A stretch of DNA of 64,000 nucleotides from positions 73,242,396 through 73,306,395 of the forward strand of contig NC_090252.1 of the NCBI RefSeq assembly GCF_037325665.1. Direction: 5' to 3'. Below, piece after piece: positions 11,201-20,929 of this stretch. Made by a program: the position numbers and the translations under genes. This DNA is from Littorina saxatilis. Taxonomy: Eukaryota > Mollusca > Gastropoda > Littorinimorpha > Littorinidae. Positions within the stretch are counted from its first letter, which is position 1; the number at the start of each line of letters is the position of its first letter. The notes beneath the pieces are model-generated. The model was not told the origin of the DNA. It was given only the letters and a program-made list of their open reading frames with translations, and made no database searches.

Positions 11201-12539
11201 TTGTGGATGCTCAGATGCTGAGTCTCTACTGATGGTAAGGAGAACTGGGCGATGGTCGCTTCCACCCAGCTGTTCATCCACTTTTCTTGAGATGTTTTTG
11301 TGGATGTCATCCGTGCACAATGCCAGGTCTGGTGTTGTTGTTGAGTGCCAGCGGCGCGAGTAGAAGGTAGATGGATCTCTGGGGTCGTTGACAAGGATCA
11401 GGTGGTTGTCGTCCTGCCAAGATTCAATGTCTTCTCCTCGCCTGTCTAGTGTTTTATATCAATCAATCAATCAATCAATGAAGCTTATATCGCGCATATT
11501 CCGTGGGTACAGTTCTAGGCGCTCTGCAGTGATGCCGTGTGAGATGAAATTTTATACGGCCAGTAGATTGCAGCCATGTCGGCGCATATTTACCTTTCAC
11601 GGCCTTATTCCAAGTCACACGGGTATGGTAGACAATTATTAACTGTGCCTAAGCAATTTTGCCAGGAAAGACCCTTTTGTCAATCGTGGGATCTTTAACG
11701 TGCACACCCAATGTAGTATACACGGGGGGTGGTTCGGACACCGAAGAGAGTCTGCACACAAAGTTGACTCTGTGAAATAAATTTCCGCCGAACCTGGGAT
11801 CGAACTCGCGCTGACAGCGGCCAACTGAATACAAATCCAGCGCGCTACCAACTGAGCTATATCCCCAACTCTGGGACTGGCTGTTAAAGTCTCCAGCGAT
11901 GAGGAAGCCGCTGTCAGGTACCTGGATTGTGTCAAGCGACAGCATCTTGTCGTTGGGGCAGTAGTAGTTGACGATGTTCATCTTGCTGTCATTGGTCGTT
12001 ATCTTGACTTCTATGTACTCTGCTTCTTCCATGTATCTGTTGGTTTCACTGGCATTTATGTTGTTCCTGACCAGAGTCATCACTCCTCCTTTCTTCCTCC
12101 CTTGTCGGTCACTCCTGAACACCTGGTACCCTCGGATCTTAAAGGGCTTCCCTTCTTGCAGGTGTGTTTCCTGAATGCAGCAGATGTTGATGCTGTTTTC
12201 ATAGAGGAAGTGCTCTAATTCTTCCTTCTTATTGGATACCCCCTCTGCATTCCAATGCATGATGTTAATAGTGGGGTTGTCCTTGGCTCTGCTGTTTTTC
12301 CGGCCAGTCGCTTTCCTTTCTCGTCCCCTGGCTCCACAAGACGAGATGAAGGGACCTCCAGTAGCTGAGGGTGGACTCCTTTGAGGCGCGGAGCCCGGCG
12401 CTGCACCTGCCTGGTGGATCCTCACAGGGCGAGCACCATTACTGTCAATTCTGTTTCCAAGTGTCATAATGGCAGTTGATGCGTAGTGTTGTGGTTTGTT
12501 GGAGTGCGCCGTGCGGCCCAACACATACGTCTTCAGCAC
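8243..12539 (-). pseudogene. LINE ORF: endonuclease - reverse transcriptase - RNase H, disrupted twice
   Basis: The N-terminal endonuclease part (11867-12539) shows HWNAEG, CIQETHLQ, GGVMTLVRN and AGDFNSQS. After the SINE the frame resumes at 11458 as KTLDRRGEDIESW and continues through LCTDD and GSDHRPV, RT motifs SPGPDNITNEML, IDLQKAFDKV, GVPQGGVLSP and ALYADDLVLW, and RNase H VYTDGSATE. At 8687-8689 a TGA replaces the tryptophan codon expected in the RNase H W-I-P-S-H motif; IPSHCGVQGNEEAD and the tail CSCGEAEQDTAHILRDC continue in the same frame. The element is therefore inactivated by one insertion and one nonsense change in an otherwise open frame of roughly 1290 codons. Confidence 0.88.
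11459..11866 (-). mobile_element. tRNA-derived SINE (type 1) inside the LINE
   Basis: On the minus strand it begins GGGGATATAGCTCAGTTGG, a tRNA-like head with an A box at about 11848-11859 and a B box GTTCGATCC at 11797-11805. A central domain (about 11688-11774) follows, which it shares with the SINE at 15290-15649. It ends in an (ATTG)n tail at 11459-11479. It interrupts the endonuclease domain of the surrounding LINE between SWGY and KTLDRRG. The head suggests RNA polymerase III transcription. Confidence 0.9.
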
Positions 12540-12759
12540 TCGAGGTTTCTGTCAGGGTTACCTCACCCTTAGCTCATGGCCCAAGGACCTGCCCTGTGAG
12601 CACAAGGTTGGTCCATATTAGTCTGGCCTCTACCCGTCGGCCTGTCCAGCTTGGGAAGCCCTGCCAGGAGTTTACACTCCCGCTGGCATAGCTCTTAGCG
12701 GGTCACCGAGACACGCAAACCACCACACCACGTTAAGGAATGGGCCATGTGGTGGGTTC

Positions 12760-12940
12760 CAACATTGAAATCCAACATTGATCCAACATTGAAATCCAAC
12801 ATTGATCCAACATTGAAATCCAACATTGCTTCAATATTGCAACAATTTGCACTTCCAATGTTGATCCAATATTGACTTTCAATATTGAGCCACTATGACC
12901 GGCAATGTTGCCTCAATATTGGGGCAATGTTGATGTGCTG
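12760..12940. repeat. CCAACATTG minisatellite, right half
   Basis: Continuation of the array at 8040-8213, starting with the same CCAACATTGAAATCC units and decaying rightward into CAATATTG and CAATGTTG variants. It abuts the truncated end of a second LINE at about 12941. Confidence 0.8.
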
Positions 12941-12944
12941 ACTG

Positions 12945-13350
12945 GGCATCTTCCCTTTTTAACATGTCTGATACATCTGCAAAAAAAGTCATTTTCTCTC
13001 TAGACTCGTTTGGTGCATAAACATTTGCGATAATCAAACTTTGGTTATCACTACGAATCTTCACTGCAAGAATGCGCTTCGTTTCACACACGATCTTTAC
13101 ATGATCACAAACAAACCCTTGTTTTTAATAATATAACCTGTCCCGTGCTATGCACGGTACTTTCGCTGTAAAACAGATCACCATCCCACTCTCTCCTCCA
13201 TTCTTCACTGACATCTTTAGTAATATGCGACTCTTGCAAACAAATGACATCATACTTTTTGCTTCTGAAAAACGTAAACAAACTTTTCCTTTTTCTTTTG
13301 GTTCTTAACCCTCGAGTATTCAGCGAGAACAATTTCATGTTACAAGCCAT
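12945..13350 (-). pseudogene. LINE ORF2 endonuclease start, frameshifted and truncated
   Basis: The first frame reads MKLFSLNTRGLRTK and DVICLQESHI, the first conserved blocks of the LINE endonuclease. A shift in frame separates it from the next piece (12945-13091), which contains IANVYAPNES, a later endonuclease block. Coding similarity ends where the repeat array begins. It can no longer encode an enzyme. Confidence 0.75.
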
Positions 13351-13732
13351 TGTCAGTGTCCAGTATCAAGTTCTTGTTACACAGCACGTGCGCTAGTTGG
13401 CACTCGCATCAAGCCGTGCGTGTTTCTCCACGCCTTCTGTTGTTGGGGATATCCCCTCTGTCTCTTGGCGTGTCCGCTTGGGGGTATTTGACCGAGTGCG
13501 AGAGTTTCTTGCCGTTCCTTTCCTTTGTTAATTGTCTACCTCTTTCTACGAGCGCTGATTTTCCCTGCTTCTGTTTTGGTTTGTGTTTTGCAGAGGAGTG
13601 TATGTTTGTGTTTTTGCTTTGAGGTTGCCTATTTGTCTGACTTGAGTTGCGCAGCCCTTGTGAGGGGGTGTCGTCTGTGGAAGCTTGGAATTCTTTGCTG
13701 ACGTCAGTTGTCTGGGTTGTCTGGGTGTCTTC

Positions 13733-14563
13733 TCATTCGTCCTCTTCGGTCTCTCCATCACCACTTGCGTCATCGGCATGGGAGCCCTGCACGGGGCCGC
13801 TCTGTCCACCCTCATTGGTTGGTTCGGTGGGCGCGCTGATGGGATCCCACACTGACGTGGGATGTGGGCGTTCACATGCTGGGTCGCCCTGCTTGTGGCC
13901 GCTGCCCTTGCACGCCCTACACGTGATAGGGTTGACACATGTCCAAACTCGGTGGCCTGGCTGGAGGCAGCGGGAGCACTGGGGAATCCCCTTTTCTGTT
14001 TTGGGTTGCTCTTTGTGGAAGAGCCTTGCTTGGAAACTTCCAACTTTCAGTTGTTTGTCTAGAGGCTTTGCTGGCACATTTATGAACACAAAACGCCTCC
14101 CTGTCAGAAAGCGCGTCAGTTTTTCATCTTTGTCTCTTATTTTATCATGAATAATCTTTGATCGCATAACACAACCAACTCTCAGAAGAGCGGTCTCTAC
14201 ACCTGTGCTGGACACAGAGAGAGGTAGATTGTCAATCCATAGCTTGGTCGCGGGGACTTCTACACCGTCGGTGCCCCTAAGAATGTAGGGGTTCGTACCC
14301 TTTACCTGAACCGAGAGACCTCTCAGAGCAAACCCCTCTAGCAATAGTTGGTTACGAACCTGTCGAGAAGCCGGATAAATACGCCACAGACCTCTGATCT
14401 CCTGGGCACCAATGATGCTTTCTCTCCCGGTAACACGCTCACAAGCCAAACAAAGTTCGAGGGCGCTGTACCTTTCTACGGGGGGAGTCAGGGGCGGGAG
14501 AGAGCCGTTGCATGACAAACACCGGCTCAGTGAGCGAGGTCGCCATGTTAGATGACCGGTCAC
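13733..14563 (-). pseudogene. LINE ORF1, RNA-binding protein with CCHC knuckles
   Basis: A 276-codon frame. Segments LCLACERVTGRESIIGAQEI and LWRIYP start the conserved part, an RRM-like region follows (LWIDNLPLSV, RRFVFINVPAKP), and two zinc knuckles stand near the C-terminus (CSRCLQPGHRVWTC and CRACKGSGHKQGDPAC). It should bind the element RNA. The frame closes with a TGA at 13733, but codons continue open behind it to about 13440, so a nonsense change in a longer ORF1 is likely. The natural start is probably the ATG near 14545 in another frame, which implies a second lesion. Confidence 0.72.
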
Positions 14564-14654
14564 TTCGGTTCACACACAGGAAAAATTCACAACAGAGCAA
14601 AAGCAACCCAACCGACACTCGCAATAACACTGTAGCGATGGCAAGTCACAATAC

Positions 14655-14781
14655 AATGGTTGTTTGTTGTCATCATCCTGGTACCATCCGAGATCAATGG
14701 AGTTCTGGTACAGTCAAGCCATGCTTCCCTCCACTTTTCACACCACCACTCTTCTTGAAAGTACTTCACAAGCAGGGTGCT
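14655..14781 (-). CDS. MULE-like gene, exon 5 (candidate)
   Basis: Reads STLLVKYFQEEWWCEK...MTTNNH in phase 0 after a weak acceptor CAGCATAG|, with a possible donor CATT|GTATTG. YF..EWW and TNNH match the late MULE transposase block, in which a catalytic glutamate normally follows NNHC. The intron to exon 4 is about 1.85 kb and contains a SINE and a LINE fragment. The Tx1-like LINE begins directly downstream, so the gene may be cut here. Confidence 0.45.
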
Positions 14782-17700
14782 CTATGCTGCAGCGGTGTTT
14801 GGAAGGTTCTGCAAAGCCTGATAAACGAAACAAGAATAGACAGTGTATGTTTCAAATAACTCTTTGAGGCAGTTGGCCTCCATAATGACCACTTATTCTA
14901 ATACTGTAATAGTGTGAGCCTTTTGCAGCAATGCTAGTTTTTGTGGTCAATGCACTCACTGAACCCAACTACAAAGCCATGTTTGGGCTAATCTCATCTC
15001 TCCCTGTCTCTTGATGTTTTTCTTTAATATTCCAGTATGTGCAATCAGATCTGTCTATGTTCTTCATAACCAAATGATGGCACACCAGGCAGCTTATTTT
15101 TTTCTCAAAATCTGTTTCATGCAAGCTTACGTGGTACCCACACAATTGCCCAAAGAGAAAGTTGATCGGACAGCCAAAGCCTAGGTAAGAAATGAAAGTT
15201 TTACGCCCTCACGGCAAAGCCATTAGGGGCATGTTACACGGGAAAACCCGGCTTTGTATGAAAATAAAAAATAAAAATGCGGGGGAGGGGGGGGGGATGT
15301 AGACAGCTGGCTGCCGGCTGCTAGAGGAGACCTGAAATGGGCTTGGGACCTGGTTGGGTCGTCTTGGGTCAGTGCTGAAATGGTTACTTTTTTGGCTGTT
15401 GGCCGAACGGACACCCGGGCTTCATATTTTTGCATGCATGTATTCGTGTTTCCAAGGCCTGAGGCTTTCGCTGTGACCCTGGGATCTTTATCGTGCGCAT
15501 GCGTGCACACGGGGGTGTTCGGACACCGAGGAGAGTCTGCACAAAGTTGACTCTGGGACACACATCCCGCGCCGAACTTGGGGGTTGAACCCACGCGGAC
15601 AGTAACAACCGGTTTTAAAGCCAGCGCCTCTACCGACTGGACAAACTCCCCCCCCCCCCCCAATTTGTTGGGGTCAAGAAGTCCCATGGAGGGCGGGGGG
15701 TATGGAGTAACACATAGTGTTTTGCTCAGAACATTCCCACCCATGCAGAGCCGCGCTATGGGTACGCATTACCGTGAAGCTGGCAGTCAGTGCTACCAAA
15801 TGTCGTCTGTGTCTACCACTCGGTGGTGACTTAATGTGGGTCTATGTAAGCAGATGCCAGCGCAAGCAATCTGATGCAGAGTCAGGAGGCGGTTTGGTAC
15901 AAGAGAACCTTAGAGGCCACAGCCTCGGCCGTCTAAGGGATCTGTGTGTCTGGAGGCACATTTGGTTTCTGAGGTTCAAGCGGAGCTGTTGCCTCTGCTC
16001 CCAAGTTCCCGTGTCTGGAGGCGTTTTTGGTATGGTAGCAAACCTGTAGGTTGGGGCCTCTACCTTTCAGGATGCCAGGACTACAAAATGTGTGTCTTGG
16101 GACACATTTAGCTTAAGATTCCAGAAGTGGATCTGTGCTGTGCTGGGTCTGCTGCAAGCACACTAGAACCAGCTCGCAACAGTTGAGGTGAACAAATTGG
16201 TGACCAAGACCATCATCGGTTTCTCTCCGAGTGATGGGTGTGGGCGGAGAAAGTCTCCCAGACTGAGAGCATTCTCCCTTCTGTAGCGGATGAGACTAGA
16301 CATCTCTTCCTTGAGAGTGTCACAACCTTCAAACACGTGTGTGAGGTGTCCAGTCTTGCCACACTGACAGACTACCTTGTCCCAGTAGATGCGGCTGCTG
16401 ACCGTGCGCAAGCGACGCAACAGGCTCATGGGTCTCGGGGGGAGTGGGAGGTGGTGCCCTTTCCTATTGTAGGGGAGGTGTATCCATCCTCTCTCTTCAC
16501 ATGTTTGTGACAGTGTAGCCAAAGCCTATCCCTATGGTCATTTATTTAGCGCAATACATTGGCTTTTTTATCTTCTTAATTATGGGTCCATAGATCAATT
16601 GCCAAAATATATAGATAATATGAAAAGTTACCTCTATGAAGAGTGCCCACCGGAGTTGTGCAGCATTCTCAGAGGTTGCACGGGCTACAAGTTTGAAGCC
16701 AAGGATTGTCAAGTAGGACGCCACTAGATGTAAACCCAAGGATTTCATTTTTTCCATCAGGGCTTTGACGATGTGGAACCAGCACAGGATGTACCTTGAG
16801 TTTAAAAAAGAATTCAAACATTATTTTCCAAGCATGAGAGCATTATACTTGTAAAAATAAGAACAAGTCTGCATCCAACCACTGCCATAGGAACATTGTT
16901 GGAAAAAAAGTGTCACCAATAATATTTGCGACATTTCTTAAAAAATTAAAACCATGAAATACTAATACACAGTATAGTCATCTAAATGCCTGAAAGTAAG
17001 AATGCATGGATAATGGTACCCAGCTCTGGAGTTTAACCCATATCATCAGTCATAAAAACCCTACCTTAAATTCAGCCTGACACTAGCATTCGCCGTGGAA
17101 TCAAATGTGTCCATCATGACAAATGGCCTGTAGGGGTTCTCCTGCCCACAGGGTGTCAGACGCCTGTAGCCACCATCCTCTAATTCCTCCACAATGGTAG
17201 GATGGGAGCAGTCCTCCATACCGCAAGGGATGTTCATCAATATCGCTTCAAGCGCTGCATGAATAGTTTTGGTATTTTCCCGGCTCATTATTGCGAACCC
17301 AGCTGGGCATCCAAATCCATCTGGGTGCTGAGTGGACATGGTCATGAGGCAGGCTCCGTCATCCTGCAGGCCATGCTTTCTATCAACCCCAATGACAGGT
17401 TTGTTGAGCTTGCACTGTCTCAGACAGGCCTGGTTGGACACGACAAGCACGTAGCTGTCTCGCTGGTAGAGTAGACAGATGCGGCTGTCTTTCAGGCCAT
17501 GTGTGGCCAGCTGATGAACAGCGGTCCACTGTCCATCCTGACAGGCGTGCCGCTTTTCAGTGTTTTTTATAAATGTTTTGATGCGTGTGTCTGTGGGGTG
17601 GAATTTAGTGTCTTTGAAAATCCCTACAACGTCATTTCCAACATTCGCCAATTCGTGTCGCACCACATCAAACGGTTTTACTCCAAACTGCCGCGTTGAC

Positions 17701-19279
17701 ATAATTCTGTCTTTAACAGACTCAGCAATTTTGAGCCTGCGAGGTTGAGCAGGTGGTGTCCACTCCATGTCTGTGGGAACATGCTCACCCTGGACAGTCA
17801 CCACCCACTCTGCAACATTGCTGAGGCGAATGACTGCTCTCACGCGCACACTGCAGTTGTGTTGGCTGTGTCTTCCTTCACGGTTGTTGCATCCTAAAGG
17901 TTAACAACAGACACAAAAAAAGGTTTTAATACTGTCGTGGGATTCTGCCAAAAAATTAGGTTATACAAACCCTTAGTCTTGTGCACACACTAACACAATA
18001 TATGCAATAGCATGTTGAACGTGTACTGTACTCCGTTGGTTTTTTTTAATTTAAACTGAATCACACAAACATGTAAATTATGTCATTTGTAAAGATGCCA
18101 AGTGCAGCCAAGTCTCATCACACAGAGGTGTGCAACTGTAAAAGAAAAGAAGTGTACTGATTCTTCAAACGCGTCAAATAATCATGGACAAATACATCAA
18201 AGATTGACATTTTTTTAGGTTCTGGAAAAGGTGCTAATGTGTGATAATAATGGAACAAGAGACATGCACCAGCTGTTGTTTTTACAGAATAAAAAAACCC
18301 CATTTAAACTTTTCTTTAACAAGAAGAAAACAACAAACACTGGTTAAAACTCTTGGGTTTCTTTTTTCATTGGATTTATTTTTGAAACTTCAAATTATTG
18401 TAGCAATGTTTTACTTATATATACCTGGTTTACACATCCCAAATCCACCACATTGTCGACGGCAATTCCCTTTTTCTGGACAGTACAACATCCAATCGAC
18501 GACATTGATATCGTTAGAAATACCCTCATGGACTTCCCCTTGCCTTTCTCTGGAAAGAAGCATAAACACATGTAATTGTGAATGTAATGATGTGATTGTA
18601 TTGATAACACTTAGCTATCTGGCTTCAGTCATTCATTCTTTCAGAAGTTACAATGAAGGATTTCCTGTCGTGGATCTTAAATAAAGGCATGGATTACAGG
18701 TCAGAATTATTTCATCAACGTTTACTGGGGTAATATTCTCACTCCCAAGGATAAAAACAACAACTAATTATCAGAAAAGCACATCAACTGGCTCAAGTCA
18801 GAAACAATTGAACACACACACACAGATAGACAAGTCACAATGTTATTGTTAACAACATGGGTCATGGGTGGAGACAAAGAGACATGGGTTGTTACTGAAG
18901 ATGTACCACAAAACATGTGTAGACCCTGGTTTGGTAGACACTGATTAAAAAATATATACATGAAAACATGTTTTAAATTTTATTTTTTTATTTTTATTTT
19001 TTTAAGATGTGGTTTTATTTTAGCAGAACAAATGAATACTCTGCATCTGTTGTGTTTGACAGCAGATATATTGATGAGGCTTTCTTCAATTCATGCGGAC
19101 AAAAATAATTACCTGCCAACGGCTGTCAAGATGAACTCATCAGAAAACCTGTTTCGCGAGTTGTTGACGACTTTATCTCCAACTTTTCGCGTGAATCCGA
19201 AGTTCTCCTTTCCGGCGCCAACTTTTGCAGTCACGAATTCCGTCCTTAGCCTTCGTCGATTCCGATGAAGACATTCCAT
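14655..19279 (-). CDS. MULE-transposase-like protein gene, five exons (3' end not found)
   Basis: Five exons are supported by AG/GT boundaries and matching phases: 19113-19279, 18425-18549, 17065-17893, 16632-16794 and 14655-14781. Together they encode about 470 residues. A cysteine/histidine-rich region (YCPEKGNCRRQCGGFGMC, then CNNREGRHSQHNC) precedes a domain resembling the MULE transposase core: IGVDRKHG with a candidate first aspartate, MMDTFD with a second, and CWFHIVKALMEK like the family's C-x-W-H block. It ends in TTNNHC, where the family usually has a glutamate next. It may be a Mutator-like transposon gene with introns or a host gene derived from one; no terminal repeats were seen. 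Downstream exons would have to lie left of the Tx1-like LINE. Confidence 0.6.
14870..15289. other. intron sequence, nothing recognised
   Basis: Part of the intron between exons 4 and 5 of the MULE-like gene. It is AT-rich, with no open frame or repeat that I can identify. Confidence 0.4.
15290..15649 (-). mobile_element. tRNA-derived SINE (type 2) in an intron
   Basis: On the minus strand the head reads GGGGAGTTTGTCCAGTCGG with an A box at about 15630-15643 and a B box GGTTCAACCC at 15582-15592. The central domain (about 15481-15557) is shared with the type 1 SINE: TTCGGTGTCCGAAC in type 1, TCGGTGTCCGAAC in type 2, and GAGTCAACTTTGTG in both. The tail portion is unrelated to that of type 1 and ends near a G-rich run. 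It is flanked on the right by a C17 tract. Confidence 0.82.
15650..16162. other. non-coding, probable LINE 3' flank
   Basis: No credible gene. Short degenerate repeats of CGTGTCTGGAGGC/CTGTGTGTCTGGAGGC type occur at 15940-16030. The stretch adjoins a LINE C-terminal fragment and may be its 3' untranslated part. Confidence 0.3.
16163..16522 (-). pseudogene. C-terminal fragment of a LINE polyprotein
   Basis: A 119-codon frame with VCQCGKTGHLTHVFEGC, the cysteine/histidine motif at the end of RT-RNase H LINE proteins, followed by LGDFLRPHPSLGE, a block seen after it in several invertebrate elements. No RT lies upstream, so this is a 5'-truncated copy. It sits in an intron of the MULE-like gene in the same orientation. 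Confidence 0.55.
16632..16794 (-). CDS. MULE-like gene, exon 4
   Basis: 163 bases: acceptor CTCAAG|, one base completing an arginine codon with exon 3, 54 open codons, then donor ATAGAG|GTAACT. It encodes YILCWFHIVKALMEKM, matching the C-x-W-H-V block that follows the second acid in MULE transposases. It ends in phase 0. Confidence 0.65.
17065..17893 (-). CDS. MULE-like gene, exon 3 (core domain)
   Basis: An 829-base exon between acceptor CCTTTAG| and donor TTTAAG|GTAGGG, open throughout in the phase set by exon 2. It carries CNNREGRHSQHNC, EWVVTVQGEH, RICLLYQRDSYVLV, IGVDRKHG, CPAGFAIMSREN and FVMMDTFDSTANASVR. The last three resemble the MULE transposase blocks around the first two catalytic acids. 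It is the best evidence for the gene because it is long and free of stops. Confidence 0.72.
18425..18549 (-). CDS. MULE-like gene, exon 2
   Basis: A 125-base exon: acceptor TGCTTCTTTCCAG| on the minus strand, then one base, 41 open codons and one base, then donor CCAG|GTATAT. It encodes DINVVDWMLYCPEKGNC and more cysteines, and joins in phase to the cysteine/histidine cluster at the start of exon 3. The introns on either side (18550-19112 and 17894-18424) hold nothing recognisable. Confidence 0.65.
19113..19279 (-). CDS. MULE-like gene, exon 1 (coding part)
   Basis: ATG at 19279, first in-frame methionine after a stop, followed by 55 codons and two bases, then donor GGCAG|GTAATT. The two leftover bases are completed by the single leading base of the next exon. 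The frame is open for about 37 codons upstream of this ATG. A different frame starting at 19479 (MSRNND..., with MELLQAYESVSESDS) looks like a natural acidic N-terminus, so a one-base slip near 19370 may separate the true start from this exon. Confidence 0.5.
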
Positions 19280-19729
19280 TTTTGTTTCCGTATGAGAGTG
19301 GAGAACATTCTTAAGATCATCCCCTCCAACAGGTAATTCTGTTTTCGTCGTTGGTACATGGTACTCTCGTCCATTGAATCGCTTTCACTTACACTCTCGT
19401 AAGCTTGAAGTAACTCCATGGCGGAACGGAAGTGAAATACTTGTAGAACGCTTTGCAGTATGTCGTTATTACGAGACATTTATTTAGGCTGTGTTTGTTT
19501 CATTTAGTTGTCGATTTAATATTTTTCTGCAAACAAAATTGTAAACCATACTCGATGTTTTTGAAGAAATGCCAATAAACATCGAAACACATCAAATTCT
19601 ACTGATGTCGCTAAGCATCTCGTGACTTTCAGCGAGATCAGCGAAACGCTAACAGGAAATACCACTTTGGGAATCCCTGTGTACAGGGAATCCCACTCCA
19701 GGAAATCCACTTACAGGGAATCCCACTCT

Positions 19730-19874
19730 TTTGGTCGACATAGACCCCATCAGCCTCACTCACACCCACACGCACATACACAACCCCCCCCACACACACA
19801 CACACACACGCGTACACCCCCCTCCCACACACACACACACATACTCTCTCTCTCTCTCTCTCTCGCTCTCTCTC

Positions 19875-19925
<51 letters not shown>
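19730..19925. repeat. (CA)n and (CT)n microsatellite cluster
   Basis: Interrupted CA tract at about 19755-19840 followed by an almost pure CT tract at 19842-19924. The reading frames over it are artefacts of the repeat. The 19480-19730 stretch before it contains no recognised feature beyond the possible promoter side of the MULE-like gene. Confidence 0.95.
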
Positions 19926-19928
<3 letters not shown>

Positions 19929-20011
19929 GTACCGCGTTCACATGGTGTCCAATTCACATGAAGTACTCTTTTTACCAGGTGAATTGCATACTTGGGAGCC
20001 TTTCTTTCGTA

Positions 20012-20578
20012 CAGGGTGACCCAAAAAAAAGAGTACCCAAACAAAACGTCATAAATTGAACAAAAATAAAGCAATCTTCATAAAATGTATTTACACACAC
20101 AAGTAGCCTCTGCATGATTTGCACAGAAAATGTTTGCGTTCAAGCTTGTCTTTCAGGAAAGTTATGCTCATTCTACAGAACATGCTCCAAATGGCCTCGC
20201 CCGGATTTAAATCCCCCAGATTTCTATCTTTGGGGGTTCCTGAAAGACAACGTCTACAGGAACAACCCACAGACAATCACAGAACTCAAGAGAGCCATCA
20301 CAACAACCATTCGCGGAATCTCGCAACAGGAGTGTGTGCGGGTGATTGATAACTTTGCGCGACGAGTTCAAGTTTGCCTGCAGCGGCGCGGAGGCCATTT
20401 GGAGCATGTTCTGTAGAATGAGCATAACTTTCCTGAAAGACAAGCTAGAACGCTAACATTTTCTGTGCAAATCATGCAGAGGCTACTTGTGTGTGTAAAT
20501 GAATTTGATGAAGATTGCTTTATTTTTGTTTAATTTATGACGTTTTGTTTGGGTACTCTTTTTTTTGGGGTCACCCTG
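20012..20578. mobile_element. Tc1/mariner derivative with 187-base inverted repeats
   Basis: Begins CAGGGTGACCC and ends GGGTCACCCTG, flanked on both sides by TA (20010-20011 and 20579-20580). The arms 20012-20198 and 20391-20578 are inverted copies, roughly 95 percent alike by eye. Between and into the right arm runs the last part of a mariner-type transposase: RPDLNPPDFYLWGFLKDNVY and on to GGHLEHVL and a stop. The N-terminal DNA-binding part and first two catalytic acids are absent, so it is non-autonomous. It is inserted in the endonuclease region of a LINE. Confidence 0.9.
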
Positions 20579-20929
20579 TATAATGTAGAGGGCATTACTT
20601 CTAAACTTAAAGGTTCCAACTTTGTGTCATTTATTTAAAAGTTCGATTTTGTGACTCTTGTTGAAAAATTCGTGGAATCGTTTACCTCCACGCAGTTTCC
20701 AGATTTTACTAGTTTGTTGCTCCAGCGAAGAAACTCTCACAGAAAGGACGAAGAAGTGGTGGGATTATTCTTCTTCTTAAAAATAAGGTCTTGCCCTATT
20801 TCAAGCCTGTAGAAGTTAATAACGACAACGTCATTATTTTTTAAGCAGACCGAGTTGTGTTTGGCACAGATGTCAATGTGTACCGTGTTAGCACGTATTT
20901 ACAGCCAATCAACAGTTCCTTTTATGATA

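Larger units (their letters stand above)
8214..12759 (-). mobile_element. LINE with EN-RT-RNase H ORF (Ingi/I-group-like), nearly full length
   Basis: A minus-strand non-LTR retrotransposon. The 3' end is a (GAA)n tail (8211-8232 on the plus strand as TTC repeats), and the 5' region reaches the minisatellite at about 12759. The single long ORF encodes an apurinic-type endonuclease, reverse transcriptase and RNase H, then a cysteine-rich tail. That architecture is known for I, Ingi and related clades, and the absence of an upstream gag-like ORF favours Ingi; the clade call is tentative. It is damaged by a SINE insertion and one stop codon. Target duplications cannot be read because both flanks are the same repeat. 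Confidence 0.88.
12941..14640 (-). mobile_element. 5' fragment of a Tx1-like LINE (ORF1 plus start of ORF2)
   Basis: A minus-strand non-LTR element keeping its ORF1 and the beginning of the endonuclease of ORF2; the rest is absent and the sequence stops at the minisatellite. The pairing of a CCHC-bearing ORF1 with an L1-group endonuclease start points to the Tx1 group, by memory of the family. The 5' limit near 14640 is estimated from where the neighbouring exon begins. Confidence 0.7.

Noticed and set aside
11649-11935. Minus-strand frame beginning with AQLVARW-like text and a tRNA-like sequence at 11797-11866
   Set aside because: The tRNA similarity is the head of a SINE with a long non-tRNA body and an (ATTG)n tail, so it is not a functional tRNA gene.
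13546-14043. 165-codon minus-strand frame, basic and proline-rich
   Set aside because: It overlaps the LINE ORF1 in another frame; the zinc knuckles are in the other frame.
15570-15649. Second tRNA-like sequence
   Set aside because: SINE head; the anticodon arm does not fold convincingly and the sequence runs into the shared SINE core.
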